Shown here: piece after piece, positions 26,049 to 36,200 of the stretch
Layout of the letters: the number at the start of each line of letters is the position of its first letter
How positions within the stretch are numbered: position 1 is the first letter of the stretch
Origin: Akkermansia sp.
Lineage (GTDB): Bacteria > Verrucomicrobiota > Verrucomicrobiia > Verrucomicrobiales > Akkermansiaceae
Reading direction: 5' to 3'
Assembly: GCA_017398765.1 (NCBI GenBank)
Contig: JAFQEY010000093.1
Location: 1-64,000, forward strand
DNA length: 64,000 bases
The notes under the pieces: generated by a model
Database searches by the model: none
What the model saw: only the letters and a program-made list of their open reading frames with translations
Told to the model about the DNA's origin: nothing
Position numbers and translations under genes: made by a program

Positions 26049-26861
26049 TCAGGCAGCGGGCTGCTCAGCAGGAGCATCACACTTCTTCTCAGGCTTCGGG
26101 CCGCAGGGAGGGCAGCAACGGGGACCTTTCGGACCGCGCTCACCGCACTTGCCGCGACGCTCGGAACGCTTGGCCTCAAAAGCAGCCTTAGCGGCAGCCT
26201 TTTCAGCGTCATCGAGCTGACCATCCTTGTTAGCGTCAAACTTCTCCAGCATCTTATTCTCAAAAGCGGCTTTCATCTCGCCACGCTTTTTGTCTACATC
26301 TGCTTTGAAAGCGGCTTTCTCAGCCTCGTCGAGCTGACCATTCTTATCAGCATCATACTTCTCTTTCACCAGGTCATGCATCACCGCGCAGCGGGCAGGA
26401 TCCATGTGACGGCCACCGCGGGGACCACCGCAGCAGGGGCGTTTCGGACCGTGGTGACCGCGCTTGCCGCACTTCGGACCGCGCTCAGCACGCATCTTCT
26501 CAAACTCAGCCTTGGCGGCAGCCTTCTCGGCATCGTTAAGCTGACCGTCCTTGTCCGCATCAAACTTCTCCAGCATCTTCTTTTCAAACGCAGCCTTCAT
26601 CTCGGCACGCTTGGCCTCAAACGCAGCCTTGGCAGCAGCTTTCTCGGCATCGTCGAGCTGACCGTCCTTATTGGCATCAAACTTCTCCAGCATCATTTTG
26701 CGGAAGTCGGGGCGCTCACCGTGCTTACCGCAGCAGGGCTTGGCAGGAGCGCAGGGCATAGCCTTGCAGCAGGGCTTCTGAGCGGGGCACTGCTCCGGGG
26801 CAGCTTCCTGGGCCATCACCGGCAGAGCGGCAAACAGGGCAAAAAAGAGTGATTTCTTCAT
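26049..26861 (-). CDS. Secreted Cys-rich EF-hand protein
   Basis: A 270-residue protein with a signal peptide (MKKSLFFALFAALPVMA). It has four canonical EF-hand calcium loops: DANKDGQLDDAE (62-73), DADKDGQLNDAE (101-112), DADKNGQLDEAE (170-181) and DANKDGQLDDAE (209-220). Each is followed by a Lys/Ala-rich helix (EKAAAKAAFEAKR). A Cys/Pro-rich N-terminal stretch (CPAQKPCC, KPCCGKHG), a central Gly/His/Cys linker (about 128-158) and a Cys-rich C-terminal tail flank the loops, suggesting metal binding or disulfide cross-linking outside the membrane. The repeats are also near-identical at DNA level (around 26191, 26519 and 26635), indicating recent internal duplication. Function unknown beyond probable calcium binding. 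Confidence 0.82.
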   Translation of the reverse strand: MKKSLFFALFAALPVMAQEAAPEQCPAQKPCCKAMPCAPAKPCCGKHGERPDFRKMMLEKFDANKDGQLDDAEKAAAKAAFEAKRAEMKAAFEKKMLEKFDADKDGQLNDAEKAAAKAEFEKMRAERGPKCGKRGHHGPKRPCCGGPRGGRHMDPARCAVMHDLVKEKYDADKNGQLDEAEKAAFKADVDKKRGEMKAAFENKMLEKFDANKDGQLDDAEKAAAKAAFEAKRSERRGKCGERGPKGPRCCPPCGPKPEKKCDAPAEQPAA

Positions 26862-26983
26862 AATCTGACTTTCTGTTATACTTGTTTAAGTGGTTCAGCG
26901 TGGCAATCTCACCCCGCTTCACTCATCAGAACGCAGTTTTTACTTACCTATCTACAGCAAATATGATTTTTTTTGAAAAAAAC

Positions 26984-27011
26984 TTGCGGATTTGTAGCTT
27001 TGCGGGATTAA
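26984..27011 (+). promoter_or_regulatory. Promoter of the 27-37.5 kb operon
   Basis: TTGCGG (26984-26989), 16-bp spacer, GATTAA (27006-27011). It overlaps two candidate ATGs (27011, 27014), so ATG 27026 is chosen for the first gene. Confidence 0.4.
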
Positions 27012-27025
27012 TGATGGTAGAAACC

Positions 27026-27781
27026 ATGCGAAACATTTTTTCCACCATCATGTGTGCAGCAGCGGCACTCACTGCTCTGTGCAGCGCTGAGGAAATGCCG
27101 GGAGTACCCTATGCCGGGTTGGCCGCAGCAGATGCAGAGGGCGGCGGGGTCATCGTCACCGCAGTGGCGCATTATGGGCCGGCTGACCGCGGCGGGGTGA
27201 ATGCGGGTGATACCGTGCTGAGTGTCAACGACCATCCCATTTCCGGCAAGGATGAGCTGCAAAGCATCCTCACAGCAGCCCGCCCCGGCGACAAGGTGAA
27301 GCTGGTGGTGCAGAGGCGGCACTTGCAGCTTACCCGCACCATCACCATCAGCAATCGGCTGGAGCCGCAAGCCGTGTACCGCCCCTCCGACAAACACCTG
27401 AGCGATGAAGAATGGGATGCGCTGGAGCACCGGCAGCGTCTCATCGCCGCCCAGTTGGCCACAGAGGAGCCGGACAGTGCCGCCATTGCCGCCTCTTTTG
27501 CGGAAATACGGCGACTGCGTGGGGATGATTGGTACGGCGAGTGCTGCCACCTGTTTTTCTGGGGCAGCAAAAGTGTGTTACATATACGCGGGAATGAAGA
27601 CTCACTGGTTGCCACAGAAATATTCTTTGACAAGGACAAACCCCATGAAATGTACCGTCTGAGCGGGCGCGGTGCCGTCCCCTGTCTGCCGGAACGCCTC
27701 CGCAAACGCATCCGCTACCAGCTCGAAACCCTCCCCGACTTCCAATTAAACTTCTCCCTGGAAATCCGCGACAAACAATGA
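27026..27781 (+). CDS. Secreted PDZ-domain protein
   Basis: A 251-residue protein with a signal peptide (MRNIFSTIMCAAAALTALCSA). A PDZ domain spans about residues 25-110 (PYAGLAAA...GPADRGGVNAGDTVLSVNDHPISGKDELQSIL). The C-terminal 130 residues (DEEWDALEHRQRL...) match no family I recognise. PDZ domains bind protein C-termini; no protease domain is attached. It overlaps the next gene by 4 nt (ATGA) and heads a probable four-gene operon of secreted proteins. Earlier in-frame ATGs at 27011 and 27014 are possible starts. Confidence 0.75.
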   Translation: MRNIFSTIMCAAAALTALCSAEEMPGVPYAGLAAADAEGGGVIVTAVAHYGPADRGGVNAGDTVLSVNDHPISGKDELQSILTAARPGDKVKLVVQRRHLQLTRTITISNRLEPQAVYRPSDKHLSDEEWDALEHRQRLIAAQLATEEPDSAAIAASFAEIRRLRGDDWYGECCHLFFWGSKSVLHIRGNEDSLVATEIFFDKDKPHEMYRLSGRGAVPCLPERLRKRIRYQLETLPDFQLNFSLEIRDKQ

Positions 27782-28731
27782 AACAGTTACCCTCTATTCT
27801 CCTGCTCACCGCCTGCCTGATACCCGCCACCGCTCAGGATGTTTCCCCGGAGCTCCGCCGTGATATATCAGAACTCATCTCCCTGTATGCTGCCGATAGT
27901 TTTCGCAGCGTGAGTGAATCTCTCGGCAAAGCTTTTGTGCCGAATATCTACCACGAACAATTCCGAACCGTCTTACTGAGCGGAAAACCTGTGGATGAAC
28001 CGGAAAAGACAGACTGCCCCATGGCAACGGGTCGTGCCTCCGTCTTTCTGAAGCAATTTGAGCCCCGCGATTTTGACTGTCAGCTGGTGTTGGAGCGTAT
28101 GCATTTTCACCTGGCTGAAACTCCCCCGGAAGATGTGGAAAAGTCCATGAAGGAACGAATAAATCTCTCCGAGAAGGTAAGGGAGGCTTACCGCCCGGTG
28201 CTCCGCGCCCGCGAAAAATCGAAAGAAGACGAAATTCTGCGCGGCAATGCCACGCGGGAGGGCGTGGTCACGCTGGAGTTCGGGGTGCAGATGGAAACGG
28301 AAGCGGGCGGCGATGACATCCGCAGCATCAACCGCGGCACCACGGAAACGGGTGTGGCCTTCTACACCCGCACCACCCGCCGCCTGGAGTGGTCTGACCT
28401 GCCGGAAGCCATCCGTCTGCAGGAGGATAAGCTGCCGAAGGCTCGCAGCTGGACCTTCTGGGTGCCCGCTGATGCCGCCGCCCAAGTGGAGGAGTTCAAA
28501 AAGAAACAGGAAGAGAGCGAGGATAACCGCCGCGCCGAGCTGATGCAGAAGCTCATGGGCGCACACGGCGGAGTCGGTGCCGTCATCAGCTCCGGCAAGA
28601 AGAAGAAAGCCGCCCATCGCCGCCCGCATCTCCCGGAAGAAGAACCGGTGATGCAGAAAATCAAGGTCTGGAAGGACAACCCGGATGCCCCGGTGGAAAC
28701 CCAGCCGGATGTGGTGAGTGACATGATTTAA
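27778..28731 (+). CDS. Secreted protein of unknown function sharing a module with the giant ankyrin protein
   Basis: A 317-residue protein with a signal peptide (MKQLPSILLLTACLIPATA). No known domain is recognised. Residues about 165-235 contain GDDIRSINRG, TTRRLEWSDLPEAIR and SWTFWVPA. This block is clearly related to the last 75 residues of the 1492-residue protein downstream (EDDIRRITHA, MTWDKLPKEIR, RWTFRMPA). The stretch after it is charged and Lys-rich and ends in KIKVWKDN, again echoed by ITITVWKQ at the end of the giant protein. Translational overlap upstream and an 17-bp gap downstream indicate one operon. Confidence 0.75.
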   Translation: MKQLPSILLLTACLIPATAQDVSPELRRDISELISLYAADSFRSVSESLGKAFVPNIYHEQFRTVLLSGKPVDEPEKTDCPMATGRASVFLKQFEPRDFDCQLVLERMHFHLAETPPEDVEKSMKERINLSEKVREAYRPVLRAREKSKEDEILRGNATREGVVTLEFGVQMETEAGGDDIRSINRGTTETGVAFYTRTTRRLEWSDLPEAIRLQEDKLPKARSWTFWVPADAAAQVEEFKKKQEESEDNRRAELMQKLMGAHGGVGAVISSGKKKKAAHRRPHLPEEEPVMQKIKVWKDNPDAPVETQPDVVSDMI

Positions 28732-28748
28732 CCCCCTTGCCTGCACCG

Positions 28749-31700
28749 ATGAAAAGAGCATGTGTTTCTCTTCTCCTGCTGATGGGGGGGCTGGTGGTAT
28801 CTGCCGCAGAGGAGATGGAGCTGAGCCTCTACCCCTACATCCGCGGCATTTCCGATGAACAGCGGGAAAAATGGTCGCCACAGGAAGCCATCAAGGCACT
28901 GGGTCCCCTGCCCGGTGCCCCCACACAGGCCACCCTCGACCTGTTGGCAGAGACCTGGAAACAGCCGGAGGAAGAGCGACTGAGTCACCGCCACAGGCAG
29001 ATGGAACAGCTGGTGAAGGACGGCCGCACCACGGATATGAACACCTTCCTGCTCATCCTCTCCAACCGTCTCTGGTTCGAGCACCTGAGCCACCGTGACC
29101 GCGCCCTCTACGTCAACCACATGCTCAAGCCCTACGAGACGGAGAAGCCGCAGGAGCTGCCCCACCAGCAGAACTGGCTCGGCTCCCTCTGCTTCGTGAG
29201 TGACTTTTACGCCGAATACATGCTGGGTATCACGGATGCCCAGCGCGGCATACCCGCCCGCATCACAGAAAAACGCTACAACCTGTACAAGATGTGCCAA
29301 CAGCGCGCCGCAGAGGTGAACCGCCTGTGGAGCGCGCCGGAGGAGAATGCCGCCCTGCTGACCTCCTGCGGTTCCCCCTGGGCGCGGCGGATGCTGCGCT
29401 GCCTGCTGCACGACAGCTCGGTGCTGTACGACAAGCTCACCCGCAGCGGGCTCACCTGCTGGCACTATACCTGGGGCAAAGACCTCCCGCTCCCGCTGGA
29501 ACTGGGGCTGCGCATCATGCAGCAGCGCAGCCGCGGCACCCTGCCCACGGAGGACGAGCTGCAACAGATGCGCCGCGCAGCAAGCACCCTGCCGCCGGAA
29601 ATGAAAGCCTTTTCCGTGCGCAACCTGCTGGCCGCGGCACCGGAAAGCTCCCCCTGGAAAAAGCTGGACGACCCCACCGCCACCCCGGAAGAAATGCCGG
29701 ACTGCACCGCCGTACTCCTCCCGCAATGGAGCGATGAATGGCTGGGCGAGCCGACCACGGTGGCGCAGGACATCGCCGCGCTGGAGCAACAGGTGCAGGA
29801 GGAAGCCGCCGCAGACAGACTTTCCTCTCTGGTGCTGTTCACGCTGGCAGAGGATGCCCGCCTCCTGCCGGACTATGCCTACACGCATGACATCCCCACG
29901 CAGGGGCACTTCCGCAGCTCCTCCACCTTTGACGTGGAGGTGTCGGAGAACGGCATTGATGTGCTCATCGATGAACAGGGCCCCCGCTTTGCCCGCGATG
30001 ATGAGGAAATGCGCCGCCGCTGCCGGAATCTGAAGGTGGCGCTGCACCGCTGTGCCCTGCAACTGGCTCTGCTGGAAAAGAAAGGAAAAACGGACGAAGT
30101 CAGAACCCACACCGCCGCGCTGGCCGACCTCCTCAACCGCCACCGGCTCTGGCCGCTGCTCATCAGCCAGTACTGCATGCGGCATCTGGGCGCGGAAACC
30201 ATGGTGCAGCTCATGCACCACTGCGGGGCAGACAGCCGTGTGCTCAACTGTCTGGGCCGCCGCTTCACCAACTCCGTCTCGTCCGCCCCCCATGTGTGGG
30301 CTAATCCGGAAACCAGGCGCAGGGATGAATCCGGCAAACCCGACCCGGAGCCGGAGCTGCTGGCCGCATGCCTGCGGGATGTGCTCATCAACCGCGAGCT
30401 CATGCCCCACAGCCCGGAGCAACAGGAGGCGGTGCAACGCCGCTTCCTGCGGCGCGTGGGGCAGCACCCCGACAGCCTGACGCTCATGGAGCTGCTGCGC
30501 GTCGGGCGCATGAACGACCTCCTGTACCGACCGGAGATGCCCGCAGAGCAGCTTTCCGGCAACAAGAGCCGCTACGGCTACCTCCTGGTGCGCCACGCCC
30601 TCCGCAAAGGTGATTTGCCCACGGCAGAAAAAATACTCGCCCGCATGACCGCCGACCCGAAGCACTACAGCTACGTGGGAACCCGACTGGCCGCCGCGCT
30701 GGTGGCACGCGCGAAAGGCGATGAAGCCACCGCCCGCGAGCAGGAGCGACTGGGTATCACGCTGGCAGCCATGCACCTCAATTCCCGCAATGTCTATTAT
30801 TGGGAAGATGCGCACCGGCTGCTGCTGGAGCATGGATTCACCCGGGAATCCGAGCGGCTTTTCCTGTTGCTGCCGAACCATGAGATGCGCTTCATGCGCC
30901 CGGAGCTGGTGCGCTCTCTGGCGGCACAGAAACGCTTCCGCAGCGCTGCCTTCTGGCTGGAATTCAACCTGGTGGACTACCTCAGCACCGCCACCCCCAC
31001 CAACAGCATGGGTACGCATGCCGATTTGGTGCGCTGGCGGCTCATGGCAGATGTATATCGCGCGCTGGATTTGTTGCAACAGCAGCAGACCGATGCCGGT
31101 ATGCGCCTCCTGCAGCAAGCCCTGCCAATGGTGGAAAAGATGCCGGAACTGGCGGCAGAGCTGGCTCCCGCCATCCTGTCATGCGCCGATATCCCCGCCG
31201 CCGACCGTGCGGAGTACCGCCAACGGCTGCTGAAGCTCATTCCTGAGTCACAGCATGCAGCCATGAGCATCGACGACTGCCCCACGGCGGATGAAAACAT
31301 CTCTTTCTCCGCCGCCGAGGGAGTGCGGTCAGCGCGCCCCTTCGAATCTCCCCTCTACACCTGGCACCTGACAAAAGAAGCAGCCGGAGATGCCGCGCCG
31401 GAGGATGAGCGCCGCGCCACCCGCAGCACCGTGCAGGCTCGCATCATCCGCGCCAACTACCACCAGAAAAACCTGCCGCTGCGCGTGGTGCTGGAGACGG
31501 AGAGCAAGCGGCAGCTGAGCGTCCCTCTGGACGAGCTGGAACCGGATGACCTCAACAACCTCATTGACTGGAAAGAGCGCAACAACATCCAAACCTGGAA
31601 AATCAACGAGAAGAAAGTCTACGACAGACGCCCGCTGGAAGCCCGCCCCGACCGCTACATTCAGGAAAGCACGAACGGTGCCCGATTTATTCTGGATGGG

Positions 31701-33227
31701 GTGGACGTGACGGACGGGCGCGTGGTAGAGTTCACCACCAGCAACGGCGAGCCGCAGAAAATCTATGCCAACATGCTGGATGAGGAATCCCGCCGCCGGA
31801 TTGAACAAGAGCTCCCCCTGGAGCAACGGCAGGCCACCCTCCATACCTCCCTGCCCGCCGCAGAAGCAGAAGCCTACCAACGCAAGGATGCCATCATGGT
31901 CTTCATGCTGGGCAAGCGCGGCGGCCCGGAGGAAAAGGAGTTTCTGCGAACGCTGAATGACACAGAGGGCAAGAGCTGGGCCGCCGGTTATGTGCTGCTG
32001 GTCTGCTACAAGGACGAGCAGGGGCAATGGGAACGGACAGGGCAGCAAATCATGCGCATCATCGAGCGCGAAGCCGCCATCGCGGACCCGCCCGGCACGC
32101 CCGAGCATGACCGCATGCTGGACAGCGGCTTCAGCATCAGACTTGACCACAAGCCGCACATCATCGCCCACCGATTCCGAGGGTCTCTTCCCCCGGAATA
32201 CGAAACGCTGACACAGGCCATCAAGCGGGGCGATGCCGCAGCCGTCACGCAGCTGCTGGAGGCCCACCCGCAGCTGCTGCACACGCGCACGGTGGATTAT
32301 TCGGGGTGCTGCCCGCTGCAAGTCGCCATCCGCAGCGGAAAGGCAGACATCGCAGAACTGCTGCTGCAGCGTGGGGCGAGCCCCAACACCCGCAACTACA
32401 GCGGCATGACACTGCTGCATAGTGCTATCGAAAGCCGCACGCCGAACATGGTACGCCTGCTGCTCCGATACGGAGCAGACCCCAACCGCCCCTCTCTGGA
32501 GCACCACGGCGCCATCACCTACCCGCTGTTTATCGCACAGCGCCGCCCGCAGATGCTGAACATCCTGCTGGAGCATGGCGTGCAGGTTGACCGGCTCGAT
32601 GAGAACGGAGAGCACGCCCTCTTCCGGCTCACCGCGCAGGCTCCCGATGCCGACTTCCGGCAACTGGAGGCCAATGCGCGCCTGCTGGTACCGAAGGGAC
32701 TGCCGCTCAACCACCGCAACAAACAGGGGCAGAGCATCCTGTTCAGTCTGGCTCTCTGCTCCTCCCACGATAAGTACGGCAAGAACCCGCAGCGGCGTGC
32801 CAACCTGCTCCGCGCCATGAAAACGCTCATCGAGCTGGGGGCAGATGTCCACGAAACGGCTGACGGTTCGCCCTCCCTCCTCTCCCGCCTGGCAGACAGG
32901 AAGATTCATCCCGAAGTCGAGCAGCTGCTGCGGGCTCACGGTGCAGGCGGTGACTCCCCTCCCCCGGCGGAAAAGAAAACTCAGGATACCGGCGGTATCA
33001 ATATGCAGGTGGAGCCGGGGGAAGACGATATCCGCCGGATAACTCACGCCACCTTCACCATCGAAGCCCCGGTCAACAGCAGCAGAACCACCCCCATGAC
33101 CTGGGATAAGTTGCCAAAAGAAATCCGCGACATGGGCGACCGCATCCCCAAGGGCAGCCGCTGGACCTTCCGCATGCCGGCCACCCCGCCGGCACCCGTC
33201 ATCACCATTACCGTCTGGAAACAATAA
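28749..33227 (+). CDS. Giant secreted ankyrin-repeat protein, copy 1
   Basis: A 1492-residue protein with a signal peptide (MKRACVSLLLLMGGLVVSAAEE). Residues about 25-880 are mostly helical with TPR-like stretches and match no family I know. A block at about 888-945 (STVQARII...VLETESKRQLSVPLDELEPDDL) resembles the small beta domain SHD1. A following block with VFMLGKRGGPEEKEF (about 1045-1100) may be a thioredoxin-like fold lacking CxxC. Ankyrin repeats fill about 1150-1380 (CCPLQVAIRSGKADIAELLLQRGASPN). The last 75 residues form a module shared with the upstream 317-residue protein. It is followed 21 bp later by a full-length paralogue. Start 28749 is preferred over 28737 because it gives a cleaner signal peptide. 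Likely periplasmic or surface-exposed; function unknown. Confidence 0.8.
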   Translation: MKRACVSLLLLMGGLVVSAAEEMELSLYPYIRGISDEQREKWSPQEAIKALGPLPGAPTQATLDLLAETWKQPEEERLSHRHRQMEQLVKDGRTTDMNTFLLILSNRLWFEHLSHRDRALYVNHMLKPYETEKPQELPHQQNWLGSLCFVSDFYAEYMLGITDAQRGIPARITEKRYNLYKMCQQRAAEVNRLWSAPEENAALLTSCGSPWARRMLRCLLHDSSVLYDKLTRSGLTCWHYTWGKDLPLPLELGLRIMQQRSRGTLPTEDELQQMRRAASTLPPEMKAFSVRNLLAAAPESSPWKKLDDPTATPEEMPDCTAVLLPQWSDEWLGEPTTVAQDIAALEQQVQEEAAADRLSSLVLFTLAEDARLLPDYAYTHDIPTQGHFRSSSTFDVEVSENGIDVLIDEQGPRFARDDEEMRRRCRNLKVALHRCALQLALLEKKGKTDEVRTHTAALADLLNRHRLWPLLISQYCMRHLGAETMVQLMHHCGADSRVLNCLGRRFTNSVSSAPHVWANPETRRRDESGKPDPEPELLAACLRDVLINRELMPHSPEQQEAVQRRFLRRVGQHPDSLTLMELLRVGRMNDLLYRPEMPAEQLSGNKSRYGYLLVRHALRKGDLPTAEKILARMTADPKHYSYVGTRLAAALVARAKGDEATAREQERLGITLAAMHLNSRNVYYWEDAHRLLLEHGFTRESERLFLLLPNHEMRFMRPELVRSLAAQKRFRSAAFWLEFNLVDYLSTATPTNSMGTHADLVRWRLMADVYRALDLLQQQQTDAGMRLLQQALPMVEKMPELAAELAPAILSCADIPAADRAEYRQRLLKLIPESQHAAMSIDDCPTADENISFSAAEGVRSARPFESPLYTWHLTKEAAGDAAPEDERRATRSTVQARIIRANYHQKNLPLRVVLETESKRQLSVPLDELEPDDLNNLIDWKERNNIQTWKINEKKVYDRRPLEARPDRYIQESTNGARFILDGVDVTDGRVVEFTTSNGEPQKIYANMLDEESRRRIEQELPLEQRQATLHTSLPAAEAEAYQRKDAIMVFMLGKRGGPEEKEFLRTLNDTEGKSWAAGYVLLVCYKDEQGQWERTGQQIMRIIEREAAIADPPGTPEHDRMLDSGFSIRLDHKPHIIAHRFRGSLPPEYETLTQAIKRGDAAAVTQLLEAHPQLLHTRTVDYSGCCPLQVAIRSGKADIAELLLQRGASPNTRNYSGMTLLHSAIESRTPNMVRLLLRYGADPNRPSLEHHGAITYPLFIAQRRPQMLNILLEHGVQVDRLDENGEHALFRLTAQAPDADFRQLEANARLLVPKGLPLNHRNKQGQSILFSLALCSSHDKYGKNPQRRANLLRAMKTLIELGADVHETADGSPSLLSRLADRKIHPEVEQLLRAHGAGGDSPPPAEKKTQDTGGINMQVEPGEDDIRRITHATFTIEAPVNSSRTTPMTWDKLPKEIRDMGDRIPKGSRWTFRMPATPPAPVITITVWKQ

Positions 33228-33248
33228 ACTCTCACCTCCCGTTTTTTC

Positions 33249-36200
33249 ATGAAATTCCATACCCTTTCCCTCCTAGTTCTACTGAGCATTCTGCCGACAT
33301 CGGCCATCGAAGAAGTCGGCAAAGTATACGGCAATAACAATAAACCCATTTCTCAGAAAAACTTTGATACATGGGATTTCACCAAGGCAATTCGAGCCTT
33401 GGGCAATCCGCCCGGTCCTGTACTGCAATCCACCTATGACATGCTGCGCAGCACATGGAAGATGGATTCCTATTACAAACGGGATGGGCGGCAACACTAC
33501 CTTATGCTCATGTTGATGAAAAACGGACAGACAACAGATATGAACACCTGGATGCTGATTCGGGCCAACAGTATCTGGCTGAACCACAGCTGTAGTGTCG
33601 ACCGTCGTCTCTTCTTCACCCACCTGATTAAACCCTATGAACAGGAAAAACCGCAGGAACTGCCACACCAGCTTAAATGGGTGGAATCACTCGATTATCA
33701 TCCGGTTTTCAAGACACCCTACCTGTTGGGTATCATCAGTGCGCAGCGCGGCATTCCCGCAACCCTCATCGAGCGCGTTAACCCTTTCACCCGAACCACC
33801 TATCTGCCGGCAGAGATAAATCGGCTCTGGAGCGACCCTGTGGCACATGCCCCTTTCATCATGCATCACGGCAGTACCTTTGCCCGCCACACGCTGCGTT
33901 TCCTGCTGCATGACAGCTCTGCAATCTATGAAAGTGCCCGGCATAGAGGTCTGACCTGTTGGAACTACACCTGGGGCAGAGATTTACCGGAACCGATAGC
34001 TCAGGGGCTTCTGCTGATGCAGAAGCGAAATGCCGGACTTCTTCCCACCAGAGAAGAACTGAGCAGCATCCGCAAATCTGCAGAAGGACTGCCGCAGGAA
34101 ATGAAAGGGTTCATTGTCCGCAACATGCTGGTAGCAGATCCCACCTGCATGCCCTGGAAAAAGCTGGATGACCCCGGTGCCACACTGGCGGAGATGCCGG
34201 ATTGCTCCGCTGTCCGCACAGCACAGTGGGATGATTCTCTACTGGGGCAAACGCAGGGCATAGAGGCTGACCTTGCAGCGCTGGATACGCTGACGGCACA
34301 GGAGCAGGAGCAAGACATGCTTTCCTCGCTGGTGCTGTTCACGCTGGCAGAAGGAGCCCGAACCCGCAAGGATAATGACCTCAACAGAGAAATCCCCACG
34401 CAGGGCCATTTCCGCGTATTCTCTTCCTTTGATGTGGAAATCTCAGAAAACGGCATCGATGTTCTTATTGATGAAAAAGGACCGCGCTTTGCCAGCAAGG
34501 ATGAGGAAATGCGTCGGCGCAGCCACCGATTGAATGTCTCGCTGCACCGCTGCGCACTCCGGCTCGCCCTGCTGGAACGCGATGGCAAAACAGAGGAGCT
34601 GACAACATACTGTGCTGCACTGGCAGAACTGCTGAACCGCCACCGCATCTGGCCGCTGCTGCTCAATGAAGCCGCTCTGCGCGAACTCAGCCCGGAATGC
34701 AAGGTGCTTCTCCTGAAGCACTGCAAAGCCGGTGACAATATCCTGCGCAGTATGGTGAATATCTTTTCAGGAGGATGTGCAACCACGATTTACAACCTGG
34801 CTCAATCGGTCACTCAACGCCGCGACGAAGACAACAAACCCGACCCGGAACCGGAGCTGTTAGCCTCTTTCCTGCGGGATTGCCTTATTGACATTTTCCC
34901 CCTGCTCTTTACACCGGAACAGTTGACAGAGATGCAGAAACGATGGTTGGAGCTTGATGACCGCTTTCCCAAAAAGAGTATTACCATATCGCTGTTCAAA
35001 CCGGGGTACATGAATGACACCTTGTACAGCCCTTCCATTGAGCCATATCGCTTCTCCGGTGAAAGCAGCCGGCGCGGTTATTTCCTCATCAGTCATGCAC
35101 TCAAAAAGGGAGATGTGGACACAGCTGAAAAGCTGTTATCAGGCATGACGGCGGATCCGAAAATGTACCGTCACCTCGGCACCCGGTTGGCGGCAGCACT
35201 AGTGGCACGTGCCGGGGGAGATGAAGCAGCTGCACGCGAACACGAGCGATGGGGAATCACCCAGGCAGCCATGCAACAGTTTTCCTACTACATTTTCCAT
35301 TGTGTAGATGCACACCGCCTCTTGCTGGAGCACGGCTTCACACAGGTAAGCGAACGCCTCTTGAGGCTGACTCCTGACCGGGAGCTGAACTATATCCTTC
35401 CGTATCTGGCAGAAAAACTGGCAGAGCAGAGAAAATTCCGCAGTGCGGCCTTTACCATGGAGCTGCTGTTGGCAAGATTTTGCAGTTATGCCGCACCCTT
35501 TACCGGACTGGGTACCCAGGCAGATTTGATTACCTGGCGACTCCGGGCAGATGTGTACCATGCGCTGGCACTCCTGCAACAAGGCAAGCAACAGGCTGCC
35601 AACACCCTGCTGAACACCGCCGTGGCTCAGCTGGAACGCATGCCGGAGGCCGCCGCCCTGTCGGCTCCTGCCCTGCTCACCTGTGCGGATATCCCCGCCG
35701 ATACCCGCCGGAGCTACCGCGAGCGGCTTCTGCGGGGTGCGGCAGCGCACCCGGCGGCTCTTGCAGCCCTGCAACAGGTGCCGCAGGCGAACCTGCCCAC
35801 CGTGGATGAAAGTGACGAGGTGGCGGCACTGCAAAAAATCCGTGAGCCGGAGGGAGTCAAGCCCCTGGAATCACCTTATTACACCTGGCACCTGCAAAAA
35901 CAGGGAGAAACCGATGAAGAAACCGAGCAGGATGAACGCACGGCCACCCGTGTCACCATCGATGCCCGCATCATCTCCACCGTGTACGGTCAGCAGGGTC
36001 TGGCTCCCCAAGTGGAACTGGAAACGGAAACCGGGCGCAAATTTAAGGTCGAGTTCGATGATTTGCAGGCGGACGACCTCGCCAATATCATTGATTGGAA
36101 GGAGCGCAACAATATCCGCACCTGGGTCTACCGCAAGACAAAATACACAGGAAAGCCCCCCTTCGATGCTCGGCTTGACCGCATGGTACAGGGCAAATCC

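Noticed and set aside
28728-33260. Two long minus-strand open frames (796 and 643 codons) opposite giant protein 1
   Set aside because: Both are low-complexity antisense shadows. The plus-strand frame has a signal peptide, ankyrin repeats and a paralogue next door.
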